Notes under the pieces: model-generated
What the model saw: only the letters and a program-made list of their open reading frames with translations
What the model was told of the DNA's origin: nothing
Database searches by the model: none
Source of the DNA: Mycolicibacterium grossiae
Lineage (GTDB): Bacteria; Actinomycetota; Actinomycetes; Mycobacteriales; Mycobacteriaceae
Assembly (NCBI RefSeq): GCF_008329645.1
Contig: NZ_CP043474.1
Span: 4,960,001 to 5,024,000, forward strand
Direction: 5' to 3'
DNA length: 64,000 nt
Position numbers and translations under genes: made by a program
Shown here: piece by piece, positions 37,310-45,646 of the stretch
How the letters are laid out: each line of letters starts with the position of its first letter
Numbering within the stretch: position 1 is the first letter of the stretch

Positions 37310-38860
37310 TCACATCCTGAAGACGCCGTAGGACACCGGCTCGAGCGGCGCCTGGGCCACCACCGAGAGAGCCAGTCCGAGAACGGTTCTGGTGTCGGCC
37401 GGGTCGATCACGCCGTCGTCCCACAGCCGCGCCGTGGAGTAGTAGGGATTGCCCTGGTGCTCGTACTGCTCACGGATCGGCGCCTTGAACGCCTCGGTCT
37501 CGTCGGGCGTCATGTCGCCGCGCACGGTGGCGAGCACCGATGCGGCCTGCTCGCCGCCCATCACCGAGATCCGGGCGTTGGGCCACATCCACAGGAAGCG
37601 CGGCGAGTACGCGCGGCCGCACATCGAGTAGTTGCCCGCACCGTAGGAGCCGCCGATCACCACGGTCAGCTTCGGCACCCGTGCGCACGCCACCGCGGTC
37701 ACCATCTTGGCGCCGTGCTTGGCGATGCCCCCGGCCTCGTAGTCACGCCCCACCATGAAGCCCGCGATGTTCTGCAGGAAGAGCAGCGGCGTGGAGCGCT
37801 TGTCGCACAGCTCGATGAAATGCGCTCCCTTGAGCGCGGATTCGCCGAACAGCACCCCGTTGTTGGCGACGATGCCCACCGGGTGGCCGTGGATGCGGGC
37901 GAAGCCCGTCACCAGCGTGGTGCCGTATTCGGCCTTGAACTCCGTGAACTCGGCACCGTCGACGATCCGGGTGACCACCTCGTGGACGTCGTAGGGCACG
38001 CGAGCGTCGGTGGGCACGACGTCGTAGAGCTCGGTCTGGTCGGCGACCGCGTCGACGGCGGGAGCCACGTCCCACGGGGTCGGGGTGCGCGGGCCGAGCG
38101 TCGCGACGATGCGGCGCACGATGCGCAGGGCGTCGCGGTCGTCGTGGGCGAGGTGGTCGGTGACACCGGAGACCTTGGCGTGCAGGTCGCCGCCGCCGAG
38201 GTCCTCGGCGCTGACGACCTCGCCGGTCGCGGCCTTCACCAGCGGCGGCCCCCCGAGGAAGATGGTGCCCTGGTTGCGGACGATCACCGCTTCGTCGCTC
38301 ATGGCGGGCACGTAAGCGCCTCCGGCGGTGCAGGACCCGAGCACCGCCGCGATCTGCGGGATGCCCCGGGCGCTCAGGGTGGCCTGGTTGAAGAAGATGC
38401 GGCCGAAGTGGTCGCGGTCGGGGAAGACCTCGTCCTGACGGGGCAGGAAGGCGCCGCCGGAGTCGACGAGGTAGATGCACGGGAGCCGGTTCTGGCCGGC
38501 GACCTCCTGGGCCCGCAGGTGCTTCTTCACCGTCACCGGGTAGTAGGTGCCGCCCTTGACCGTCGCGTCGTTGGCGACGATGACGCACTCGCGCCCGGAC
38601 ACCCGCCCGATCCCGGTGATGATGCCGGCGCCGGGGCACTCGTCGCCGTACATGCCGTCGGCCGCCAGCGGCGCGATCTCCAGGAACGGTGAACCCGGAT
38701 CGAGCAGTCCGTCGACGCGGTCGCGCGGCAGCAGCTTGCCGCGACCGACGTGACGCTCCCGGGCACGGTCGGGACCGCCGCGGGCCGCGGCCGCCAACTT
38801 GTCCCGCAGTTCCTCGACCAGCACCAGGTGCTGCTCGCGATGCGATACCCGCGTCGGCAT
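37310..38860 (-). CDS. accD1: Acyl-CoA carboxylase beta chain AccD1
   Basis: Carboxyltransferase subunit, 516 residues (Rv2502c: 529), two crotonase-like domains. VLGSCTAGGAYVPAMSDE and IGGSYGAGNYSMCGRAY are the two oxyanion-hole regions; NNGVLFGESALKGAHFIELC and FLQNIAGFMVG are the acyl-CoA site. Closest to methylcrotonyl-CoA carboxylase beta chains. ATG 38860 with GAGGTGGG upstream, first gene of the leucine-degradation unit and directly divergent from bkaR. In M. tuberculosis scoB, scoA and fadD35 lie between accD1 and the regulator; they are absent here. Confidence 0.93.
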   Translation of the reverse strand: MPTRVSHREQHLVLVEELRDKLAAAARGGPDRARERHVGRGKLLPRDRVDGLLDPGSPFLEIAPLAADGMYGDECPGAGIITGIGRVSGRECVIVANDATVKGGTYYPVTVKKHLRAQEVAGQNRLPCIYLVDSGGAFLPRQDEVFPDRDHFGRIFFNQATLSARGIPQIAAVLGSCTAGGAYVPAMSDEAVIVRNQGTIFLGGPPLVKAATGEVVSAEDLGGGDLHAKVSGVTDHLAHDDRDALRIVRRIVATLGPRTPTPWDVAPAVDAVADQTELYDVVPTDARVPYDVHEVVTRIVDGAEFTEFKAEYGTTLVTGFARIHGHPVGIVANNGVLFGESALKGAHFIELCDKRSTPLLFLQNIAGFMVGRDYEAGGIAKHGAKMVTAVACARVPKLTVVIGGSYGAGNYSMCGRAYSPRFLWMWPNARISVMGGEQAASVLATVRGDMTPDETEAFKAPIREQYEHQGNPYYSTARLWDDGVIDPADTRTVLGLALSVVAQAPLEPVSYGVFRM

Positions 38861-38880
38861 CGGCGCCCCACCTCAGTTCA

Positions 38881-38921
38881 GTTAATGACGACTAACCGGT
38901 GGTATGTTAGTCACGATTAAC
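38881..38921. promoter_or_regulatory. Twin palindromes, probable BkaR operators
   Basis: Two 16-bp dyads of the form GTTANT-N4-ANTAAC: gttaatgacgactaac (38881-38896) and gttagtcacgattaac (38906-38921), centres 25 bp apart, in the 93-bp gap between accD1 and the TetR gene. They are the only AT-rich DNA here and would cover both promoters. Inferred to bind BkaR and repress both directions. Confidence 0.7.
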
Positions 38922-38953
38922 CGAGAAGTCCATGCCCGAAGCGAGGTGCGTCG

Positions 38954-39589
38954 ATGACCGAGCCGATCGCACCCGGTGCGGAAACGCGCCGCAGCAGGGC
39001 CAAGTCCGACCGGCGCACGCAGCTCATCGCCGCCGCCGAGCGGCTCATGGCCGAACGCGGCTATCTGGCGGTGCGCATCGAGGACATCGGTGCCGCGGCC
39101 GGCGTCAGCGGGCCGGCGATCTACCGGCACTTCCCGAACAAGGAGGCGCTGCTCGTCGAAATCCTGGTGGGCATCAGCACCCGGCTGCTGCAGGGCGCCG
39201 AAGCGGTGGTGTCCGACGCGCGCGACGCACGGGCCGTGCTGGACGGGTTGATCGACTTCCACCTCGACTTCGCCCTGGGTGAGTCGGACCTGATCCGCAT
39301 TCAGGACCGCGACCTGGATCACCTGCCCACGGCGGCGCGACGGCAGGTACGCAAGGCCCAGCGGCAGTACGTCGAGATCTGGGTGGACGCGTTGCGCCGC
39401 CTCGACTCCCGGCTCGCCGACGCCGACGCTCGGCTCATGGCCCATGCGACGTTCGGGCTGCTGAACTCGACGCCGTACAGCGTGGGACGAACGACGCCGC
39501 CATCGTCATCACGCTCGGTACTGCGCGCGATGACGACGGCGGCGTTGACGTCTCGGGGCGGGCACGCGGCCCGCCCGGCCAAGCACTAG
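38954..39589 (+). CDS. bkaR: TetR-family repressor BkaR
   Basis: A 211-residue TetR regulator. The N-terminal helix-turn-helix spans IEDIGAAAGVSGPAIYRHFPNKEALL (about residues 40-65; only its core GVSGPAIYRHF is diagnostic). The C-terminal part, with FALGESDLIRIQDRDLDHL and LMAHATFGLLNSTPYSVG, follows Rv2506, known as BkaR, repressor of the branched-chain amino-acid catabolic operon. Divergence from accD1 and the two palindromes between them fit autoregulation and operon control. The ligand is probably an acyl-CoA intermediate (inference). ATG 38954 after GAGG. Confidence 0.88.
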   Translation: MTEPIAPGAETRRSRAKSDRRTQLIAAAERLMAERGYLAVRIEDIGAAAGVSGPAIYRHFPNKEALLVEILVGISTRLLQGAEAVVSDARDARAVLDGLIDFHLDFALGESDLIRIQDRDLDHLPTAARRQVRKAQRQYVEIWVDALRRLDSRLADADARLMAHATFGLLNSTPYSVGRTTPPSSSRSVLRAMTTAALTSRGGHAARPAKH

Positions 39590-39593
39590 TCGG

Positions 39594-39749
39594 CTAATAC
39601 CAGACGCGTCGCCCACCCACGGCGTGCCCGGCGGCGCCCAGCAGCCAGAAGACCGCGCCGATGACGAGGGCGACGACGCCGATGTAGGTGAGGATCGGCA
39701 CGCTGAAGATCAGGCCGAGGATGAGGAGGATCGCTCCGATGGCAATCAT
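39594..39749 (-). CDS. Tiny membrane protein, DUF6131-like
   Basis: A 51-residue protein: MIAIGAILLILGLIF, then SVPILTYIGVVALVIGAVFW, ending GHAVGGRRVWY. Two hydrophobic helices, a basic C-terminus, no loops to speak of; such small proteins are widespread in actinobacteria (DUF6131) and unstudied. ATG 39749 has AAAGGAAG at ideal spacing and the TAG stop lies 4 bp from the bkaR stop. It follows the 39790-39999 gene by 40 bp and is probably cotranscribed from the SigF-type promoter at 40048-40072, suggesting a stationary-phase or stress role. Confidence 0.8.
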   Translation of the reverse strand: MIAIGAILLILGLIFSVPILTYIGVVALVIGAVFWLLGAAGHAVGGRRVWY

Positions 39750-39789
39750 GGTGACTTCCTTTCGTGGGGTGGTCGTCGACGGCGACCGG

Positions 39790-39999
39790 TTACTGACTGG
39801 GTTCGGGGAGCTTGCAATCCATGACCTTCGGATTGACTCCGGCGTAGTTGAGCGGCCCCGAGACGACCGTCAGCGCGATGGTCCCCGCTGTCCCGCAACT
39901 GTTCTCGGACGTCTCGAAGTAGCCGCGCTGGTATGCGGCGACGACGCCGATGAGCAGCCAGACGAGAACGATGACGCCGAGAATTCCGCCACCTCGCAT
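39790..39999 (-). CDS. Small single-span membrane protein, unknown
   Basis: A 69-residue protein: MRGGGILGVIVLVWLLIGVV forms one membrane span, followed by a short exterior domain with two Cys (SENSCGT and VMDCKLPEPSQ) that could pair. ATG 39999 has GGAGG at good spacing; the frame is open further up but without a ribosome site. First gene after a SigF-type promoter. I do not know the family by name, but similar short proteins are seen in other mycobacteria. Confidence 0.75.
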   Translation of the reverse strand: MRGGGILGVIVLVWLLIGVVAAYQRGYFETSENSCGTAGTIALTVVSGPLNYAGVNPKVMDCKLPEPSQ

Positions 40000-40047
40000 G
40001 ATGGGCCTCCATTCCTCGTGCGCCACCGTGGCGCGTGATCTTGGATT

Positions 40048-40072
40048 TACCCCGGTGAAAAATCGGCTAAAC
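40048..40072 (-). promoter_or_regulatory. SigF-type promoter
   Basis: On the minus strand GTTT (40072-40069), 16-nt spacer, GGGTA (40052-40048), matching the mycobacterial SigF consensus GTTT-N15-17-GGGTA. It lies 49 bp before the start of the 69-residue membrane protein gene and should drive it and the DUF6131-like gene in stress or stationary phase. Confidence 0.7.
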
Positions 40073-40155
40073 GCCGCCGCGCCGCGCCCGGACGGGTGTC
40101 GGCACCGGGCTGCGTCGGCAGCGGGCGCGGGTACCGTGGGGCGCATGAGGTGGGC

Positions 40156-40908
40156 ATGACCGAGTCACCCCGTCGCGACGGGCCGGAGCCGACGCAACCG
40201 CCGTCGCACCCCCATTCCGGCTACTCCGATCCCGCCTACGCGAGCCAGACCCCCTACGGGTCGGCCTACCAGCCGCCGCCGGCGCAGGACACCACGCGGC
40301 AGCTGCCGCCCTACGATCCGTACGCCTACCAGGCGCCTCCCACCGAGCAGTTCGGTGCGCCGCCCACCACTCCCGGCGAACCGGATCGGCCCGGCCCGGC
40401 CCTCTGGCTGTGGGCACTGGCTGCGCTGTCGGTGGTGATCGTGGTGGGCCTGGTGATCGCGCTCGTCGTCGTCAACGGCTCGCAGTCTCAGACCGTGGTC
40501 GCACCGCCCGACGCGCCGCCGGAGCCGTCGTTGGGCACCAGCACGCCGAGCACCACCCGCACGCCATCGACGACGTCGCCCATCCCGATTCCCGTGCCAC
40601 CGCCGGCCACGACGCCCGCACCCGGAGAGACCGCGACACCCGGCCCGACCGAGACCGTCGTCTACGACGTGCAGGGCGACGGCCGCGCCATCAACATCAC
40701 CTACATCGACAGCGGCGGGGTGTTCCAGACCGAGTTCAACGTCATGCTGCCGTGGAGCAAGGAAGTGCGACTCAGCGCGCCGGCCCGGCAATCGGCCAGC
40801 GTCAGCATCATCAACGTCGGCCGGGAGATCACCTGCGCGATCTCCGTCGACGGTGCGCAGGTCCAGCAGCGCACGGGGTCAGGGCTGACGATCTGCAGCC
40901 CGGTCTGA
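40156..40908 (+). CDS. Pro-rich membrane protein with MmpS-like domain
   Basis: A 250-residue single-span protein. The N-terminal 80 residues are Pro/Gln/Tyr-rich and cytosolic (SAYQPPPAQ, YDPYAYQAPP); a membrane helix spans about 82-106; a Ser/Thr/Pro linker follows (about 115-170); the last 80 residues (VVYDVQGDGRAINITYID, VMLPWSKEVRL, ITCAISVDGA) resemble the exterior beta-sandwich of MmpS proteins, which partner MmpL lipid transporters. No mmpL gene is adjacent. ATG 40156 with GAGGTGGG upstream. Size and place fit Rv2507. Its last 30 nt overlap the converging 40879-42237 gene. Confidence 0.82.
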   Translation: MTESPRRDGPEPTQPPSHPHSGYSDPAYASQTPYGSAYQPPPAQDTTRQLPPYDPYAYQAPPTEQFGAPPTTPGEPDRPGPALWLWALAALSVVIVVGLVIALVVVNGSQSQTVVAPPDAPPEPSLGTSTPSTTRTPSTTSPIPIPVPPPATTPAPGETATPGPTETVVYDVQGDGRAINITYIDSGGVFQTEFNVMLPWSKEVRLSAPARQSASVSIINVGREITCAISVDGAQVQQRTGSGLTICSPV

Positions 40909-42237
40909 CCCCACCGGCGCCGGGCCGGACTCGGCCGCGCGCCGTGGCGTGCGCACCAGCAGCATGGCCAGCAGCCCCAGCGCCAGCACGGTGATCAGCC
41001 CGCCCATGCCGGCGCGATCGGTGCCGAAGATGCCGATGAACGACGCGAACAGCCACGGCGCCAGCGGCGTGGCCGCCCGCCCGGTGGTCGTGTAGAGCCC
41101 GAAGGCGACGCCCTCCTTGCCCTCGGTGGTCAGCCGCAGCATCTGCGTACGCGCCGAGGACTGTGTGGGCCCGATGAACAGGCACAGCAGCAGGCCGCAG
41201 GTCCAGAACGCCAGCGGCCCGTCGAGCGTCAGCAGCGTGCCGGCCACGATCAGCATGGCCGTCAGCGAGCCGACGATCACCGGCTTGGAGCCGACGCGGT
41301 CGTCGAGCATGCCGCCGAGCACCGCGCCGACGGCCGCCACGACGCACGCGCACACGCCGAACAGCAGCACGTCGGCCTGCGAGACTCCGTAGACCGTGAC
41401 GCCGAGCACCGCGCCGAAGGTGAAGACGCCCGTCAGGCCGTCCCGGAAGATCGCGCTCGCCGCGAGGTAGTAGACGATGTTGTGGTCGCGGCGCCACTGA
41501 TCGGTCAGTTCGCCCCACAGCCTGCGGTAGGCCTCCAGCACGCCGACCCTCGCGACGGATTCCTCCGCCGAGACCGCACGTCGGCCCAGCAGCAGCGGCA
41601 GGGCGAACAGGACGAACCACGCGGCGGTGACGAGCATCGCCGCGCGCACCGGCCACCCGTCGGCTGCGGGGACGCCCAGCAGTCCGCGGGTGTCGCCGTC
41701 TCCGGCGATGAGCCCGAGGTAGACGAACAGGAGCAACGCGACACTGCCGAAATAGCCTGCCGCAGCGCCGAATCCGGAGATCCGGCCGGACGTCTCCGGC
41801 GTCGACAGCTCGCGCAGCATCGCGTTGTACGGCACGGTCGCGAGGTCGCTGCACGCCGCCGTGCACGCCAGCAGCGCCAGCCCGGGCAGCAGGTAGTCCG
41901 GGTCGTCGCGGATGAGGCTCATCGCCGCGGTCAGCAGTACCGCGACGCCCGTCAGCGTCGTCAGCACCAGGCGTCGGCGGTGCGCGCCGTCGACCCACAC
42001 GCCGGTGGCCGGCGCGAGCAGCGCCACCACCACGCCCGACAGCGTCAGCGCCCGGCCGAGCCACTCCGCCGGCGTCGTCGCCCCGGACAGACCGGCGCCC
42101 ACCTGCCCGGTGAGGTACACCGAGAACACGAAGGTGACGACGATGGCGTTGACTCCGGTGGCGCCGCAATCCCACAGCGCCCAGGCGGCGACTCGGGACC
42201 GCCCGGGGATCGGCGCGACCGCGCCGGGGCTGCTCAT
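40879..42237 (-). CDS. MFS transporter, UMF1/Atg22-like (Rv2508c-like)
   Basis: A 452-residue membrane protein with about 12 hydrophobic helices. The start AAWALWDCGATGVNAIVVTFVF is the ALYDWAxSAF-like opening of the UMF1 group of the major facilitator superfamily; the middle has YLAASAIFRDGLTGVFTFGA and the C-half GPTQSSARTQMLRLTTEGKE, all typical. Relatives in yeast export amino acids from the vacuole; the bacterial substrate is unknown. ATG 42237 is used; the frame is open 27 nt further without a ribosome site. It ends inside the MmpS-like gene on the other strand. Confidence 0.85.
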   Translation of the reverse strand: MSSPGAVAPIPGRSRVAAWALWDCGATGVNAIVVTFVFSVYLTGQVGAGLSGATTPAEWLGRALTLSGVVVALLAPATGVWVDGAHRRRLVLTTLTGVAVLLTAAMSLIRDDPDYLLPGLALLACTAACSDLATVPYNAMLRELSTPETSGRISGFGAAAGYFGSVALLLFVYLGLIAGDGDTRGLLGVPAADGWPVRAAMLVTAAWFVLFALPLLLGRRAVSAEESVARVGVLEAYRRLWGELTDQWRRDHNIVYYLAASAIFRDGLTGVFTFGAVLGVTVYGVSQADVLLFGVCACVVAAVGAVLGGMLDDRVGSKPVIVGSLTAMLIVAGTLLTLDGPLAFWTCGLLLCLFIGPTQSSARTQMLRLTTEGKEGVAFGLYTTTGRAATPLAPWLFASFIGIFGTDRAGMGGLITVLALGLLAMLLVRTPRRAAESGPAPVGSDRAADRQP

Positions 42238-42302
42238 GGCCCCAACTCTATGGGCCCGAGCCACTGCTCCACCGCACGCCGCCGGTCCCTACGATTGGCG
42301 CC

Positions 42303-43109
42303 ATGCCAGTACCCGCACCCCATCCCGACGCCCGCGCGGTGGTCACCGGCGCCTCGCAGAACATCGGCGAGGCCTTGGCCACCGAACTCGCCGCCCGCGG
42401 ACATCACCTCATCGTGACGGCTCGTCGCGAGGAGGTGCTGAGTGCACTGGCGACGCGGCTGTCCGAGCGCTACGGCGTCACGGTCGAGGTCCGTGCCGTC
42501 GACCTCACCGATCCCGCCGCGCGGGAGATCTTCTGCGAGGAGCTGGCGCAGCGCGAGGTCTCCATCCTCTGCGCCAACGCCGGCACCGCCACCTTCGGTC
42601 CGGTCGCCAACCTGGATCCCAAGGGCGAGCGGGATCAGGTGCAGCTCAACGTGCAGGGCGTGCACGACCTCGTCCTGGCGGTGCTGCCGGGCATGGTCCG
42701 CCGCCGCGCCGGCGGCATCCTCATCTCGGGTTCGGCGGCCGGCAACTCCCCCATCCCGAACAACGCCACTTACGCCGCGTCCAAGGCGTTCGCCAACACC
42801 TTCAGCGAGTCGCTGCGCGGAGAGGTGAAGAGCCACGGCATCCACGTCACGCTGCTGGCCCCCGGTCCGGTACGCACCGAGCTGCCCGATCCCGACGACC
42901 AGTCGCTCGTCGAGAAGCTCATCCCGGACTTCCTGTGGATCTCCACCGAGCACACCGCGAAGCTCTCGCTCGACGGACTCGAGCGCAACAAGATGCGCGT
43001 CGTGCCGGGCGTGACGTCGAAGGCGATGTCGGTCGCCAGCGGCTACACCCCGCGCGCGATCGTCACCCCGATCGTCGGCGCCGTCTACAAGAAGCTCGGC
43101 GGCGACTAA
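42303..43109 (+). CDS. cmrA: Mycolate ketoreductase CmrA
   Basis: SDR of 268 residues, the exact length of Rv2509, which reduces the 3-oxo group of the new alpha-alkyl beta-ketoacyl product of Pks13 to give mature mycolic acid. Motifs: TGASQNIGEALA (cofactor), CANAGTA, ISGSAAGNSPIPNNATYAAS with catalytic Ser and YxxxK, and APGPVRTELPDP. The long C-terminal section with VYKKLGGD is kept in the mycolata. ATG 42303 follows a short gap, divergent from the UMF1 gene. Presence of this gene implies a mycolic-acid envelope. Confidence 0.9.
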   Translation: MPVPAPHPDARAVVTGASQNIGEALATELAARGHHLIVTARREEVLSALATRLSERYGVTVEVRAVDLTDPAAREIFCEELAQREVSILCANAGTATFGPVANLDPKGERDQVQLNVQGVHDLVLAVLPGMVRRRAGGILISGSAAGNSPIPNNATYAASKAFANTFSESLRGEVKSHGIHVTLLAPGPVRTELPDPDDQSLVEKLIPDFLWISTEHTAKLSLDGLERNKMRVVPGVTSKAMSVASGYTPRAIVTPIVGAVYKKLGGD

Positions 43110-43128
43110 CCCTCGGCGGAAGAAGTGG

Positions 43129-44733
43129 TCAGCGGCGGCGGCGCCGGCGGGCGGTCCCGAAGATGCTGCGGGTGATCTCGCGGCCGATCACCGTGCCCGC
43201 CGACCGCATGGCGCTCTGGAACGCCGGGCTGTCGACGACCTTCTCGAACATGCTGGGACCGGTCGGCTCGCCGCCCCAGGTCGGCTCCGCACCCCAGGGA
43301 TCCGGCGGCACGTACACCGGCGGCGGCAGGTCACCGGCAGGCGGTGCGACCGGCGGCGGCGTGGGCTCGGGCTCGGCGACGCGTGCGGTGAGCCGCTCGT
43401 AGGCGGACTCCCGGTCGACGGTCTGGCCGTATTCCGCCTGCAGCGGTGACGCCGCGGCCGCCGCGCGGATGGCGTCGGGCCCGATGGTGTCCATCAGCGA
43501 CCGGGGCGCACGCATCCGGGTCCAGGCGACCGGCGTCGGCGCGCCGCGTTCGGAGAGCACCGTGACGATGGCCTCGCCGATGCCGAGCGACGTCAGCGCC
43601 TCCTCGAGGTCGTAGACGGCGGTCTTCGGGTAGGTCCGGACCGTCTTCGTCAGCGCCTTCTGGTCGTCGGGGGTGAAGGCCCGCAGCGCGTGCTGGATGC
43701 GGGCGCCGAGCTGACTCAGGACGCCGTTGGGCACGTCGGTCGGCAGCTGCGTGCAGAAGAACACGCCGACGCCCTTGGAGCGGATCAGCTTGACGGTCTG
43801 CTCGACCTGGGCGAGGAAGGCCTTCGAGGCGTCGTCGAACAGCAGGTGCGCCTCGTCGAAGAAGAACACCAGGTTCGGCTTCTCGACGTCGCCGACCTCG
43901 GGCAGCGTCGTGAACAGATCGGCGAGCACCCACATCAGGAACGTCGAGAACAGGACCGGGCGGGCGGCCTGATCGCCGAGTTCGAGCAGCGTGATGATGC
44001 CACGGCCCTGCGCGTCGCACCGGATGAGGTCCTTCGGTTCCAGCTCGGGCTCACCGAAGAAGGTGTCGCCGCCCTCGGCCTCCAGGTTGACCAGGGCGCG
44101 CAGGATGACGCCCGCGGTGGCGGTCGACACGGCGCCGAGTTCCTTGCGCGCGGGCTTGCCCTCGTCACTGGTGAGGAAGCCGATCACCGCCCGCAGGTCC
44201 TTGAGGTCGAGCAGGGCGAGGCCCTGCTGATCGGCCCAGTGGAAGATCAGCCCGAGCGTCGACTCCTGAGTCGCGTTCAGTCCCAACACCTTCGACAGCA
44301 GGATCGGTCCGAAGCTGGTCACGGTGGCGCGCACCGGCACGCCCAGACCGCCGGTGCCGAGCGAGAGGAACTCGACGGGGTACGCCGTCGCCGTCCACTG
44401 ATCGCCGGTATCGGCGGCGCGCGCCGTGGTGCGGTCACTGGTCTCGCCCGGACGGGACAGCCCGGACAGATCACCCTTCACGTCGGCCATCAGCACCGGC
44501 ACGCCGGCCGCCGAGAGTTGCTCGGCCAGCACCTGCAGCGACTTCGTCTTGCCCGTCCCGGTCGCGCCCGCCACCAGGCCGTGCCGGTTCACCGTCGCCA
44601 GCGGGATCCGCACCCGGGCGGTCGGGTCGACCGTGCCGCCGACCACCACGGTGCCCAGTTCCAGCGCGGGTCCTTCGGCGGCGTAACCGGCCGCGATCTG
44701 CTGGGCGGACGTCGCCGCCGGGTCTGCGGTCAT
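43129..44733 (-). CDS. HerA/VirD4-like ATPase, DUF853 (Rv2510c-like)
   Basis: A 534-residue P-loop ATPase of the HerA-FtsK superfamily (DUF853/YjgR group). Walker A GATGTGKTKS (about residue 55), Walker B LVFFFDEAHLLFDD with catalytic Glu, and the arginine-finger region TQLPTDVPNGVLSQLGARIQ. The C-terminal 90 residues are Pro-rich followed by a basic tail RRRRRR. Enzymes of this group pump DNA or protein; the role of this one is unknown. ATG 44733. Convergent with cmrA; divergent from orn. Synteny equals Rv2509-Rv2510c-Rv2511. Confidence 0.88.
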   Translation of the reverse strand: MTADPAATSAQQIAAGYAAEGPALELGTVVVGGTVDPTARVRIPLATVNRHGLVAGATGTGKTKSLQVLAEQLSAAGVPVLMADVKGDLSGLSRPGETSDRTTARAADTGDQWTATAYPVEFLSLGTGGLGVPVRATVTSFGPILLSKVLGLNATQESTLGLIFHWADQQGLALLDLKDLRAVIGFLTSDEGKPARKELGAVSTATAGVILRALVNLEAEGGDTFFGEPELEPKDLIRCDAQGRGIITLLELGDQAARPVLFSTFLMWVLADLFTTLPEVGDVEKPNLVFFFDEAHLLFDDASKAFLAQVEQTVKLIRSKGVGVFFCTQLPTDVPNGVLSQLGARIQHALRAFTPDDQKALTKTVRTYPKTAVYDLEEALTSLGIGEAIVTVLSERGAPTPVAWTRMRAPRSLMDTIGPDAIRAAAAASPLQAEYGQTVDRESAYERLTARVAEPEPTPPPVAPPAGDLPPPVYVPPDPWGAEPTWGGEPTGPSMFEKVVDSPAFQSAMRSAGTVIGREITRSIFGTARRRRRR

Positions 44734-44837
44734 GGGGCAGACCCTACTGCCGTGGCCTGCGTACCGACCGTCGGCGGACACGGCGTTCGGCGGACTCGCG
44801 CTCCCGGCGTCGGGGCGTGCGCCTACCCTGGGACGCT

Positions 44838-45473
44838 GTGCGTGACGAACTGGTGTGGATCGACTGCGAGATGACCGGCCTGGATCTGGGGTCCGATCGG
44901 CTCATCGAGATCGCGGCGCTGGTGACCGATGCCGAGCTGAACGTGCTCGGCGACGGCATCGACGTGGTGATCCACGCGGACGACGAGGCGCTCGACGGCA
45001 TGGTCGAGGTGGTCGCCACGATGCACCGCAAGTCCGGACTCACCGAAGAGGTGCGGACGTCGACCGTGGATCTCGAGACCGCCGAGAAGCTCGTCCTGGA
45101 CTACGTGCGCGAGCACGTCAAGCAGCCCAAGACGGCGCCGTTGTGCGGCAACTCCATCGCCACCGACCGCGGCTTCATCGCGCGCGACATGCCCGCGCTC
45201 GACGACTACCTGCACTACCGCATGATCGACGTCAGCTCGATCAAGGAGTTGTGCCGGCGGTGGTACCCGCGGATCTACTTCGGCCAGCCCGAGAAGGGCC
45301 TCGCGCACCGCGCCCTGGCCGACATCCACGAGTCGATCCGCGAGCTGCAGTACTACCGACGCACCGCATTCGTCGCGCCCCCCGGGCCCGCGACCAGCGA
45401 CATCGCCGCCGTCGCGGCCGAACTTGGCCCCCCGGGAGCCAAGGATTCGGCTCCTGGGGCTTCGAGCGGCTAG
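44838..45473 (+). CDS. orn: Oligoribonuclease Orn
   Basis: 3'-5' exoribonuclease that clears 2-5-nt RNA fragments and pGpG from cyclic-di-GMP breakdown. DEDDh family: Asp and Glu in VWIDCEMTGLD, Asp in GNSIATDRGFIARDMP, final His/Asp in HRALADIHESIREL. 211 residues against 215 for Rv2511. GTG 44838 gives MRDELVWIDCE, matching known enzymes; the open frame starts seven codons upstream without support. The C-terminal 40 residues are variable. The tRNA-His gene begins 40 bp after the stop. Confidence 0.95.
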   Translation: MRDELVWIDCEMTGLDLGSDRLIEIAALVTDAELNVLGDGIDVVIHADDEALDGMVEVVATMHRKSGLTEEVRTSTVDLETAEKLVLDYVREHVKQPKTAPLCGNSIATDRGFIARDMPALDDYLHYRMIDVSSIKELCRRWYPRIYFGQPEKGLAHRALADIHESIRELQYYRRTAFVAPPGPATSDIAAVAAELGPPGAKDSAPGASSG

Positions 45474-45513
45474 TATCTTTCACGCTGCACTGCCCATCCG
45501 GGTCGGCGGCGAT

Positions 45514-45587
45514 GGTGGCTGTAGTTCAGTTGGTAGAGCACCAGGTTGTGATCCTGGCTGTCGCGGGTTCGAGTCCCGTCAGCCACC
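45514..45587 (+). tRNA. tRNA-His (GTG)
   Basis: Acceptor GTGGCTG with CAGCCAC, extended by the His-specific G(-1) at 45514 facing C73; D arm GTTC...GAGC, anticodon loop TTGTGAT with GTG, T arm GCGGG-TTCGAGT-CCCGT. CCA is not encoded. A -10-like TAGTAT overlaps the end of orn at 45472-45477. A strong terminator follows. Confidence 0.95.
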
Positions 45588-45593
45588 CAACGC

Positions 45594-45629
45594 AAAGCGC
45601 CCCATCCGCTTCGGCGGGTGGGGCGCTTT
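45594..45629. terminator. Terminator after tRNA-His
   Basis: 16-bp stem (45594-45609 with 45614-45629, one U-G) closed by a TTCG tetraloop, ends AAAGCGCCCC/GGGGCGCTTT. It lies between tRNA-His and the converging ldtB stop and can serve both strands. Confidence 0.85.
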
Positions 45630-45646
45630 CGTCGTGACGGGGCGGA

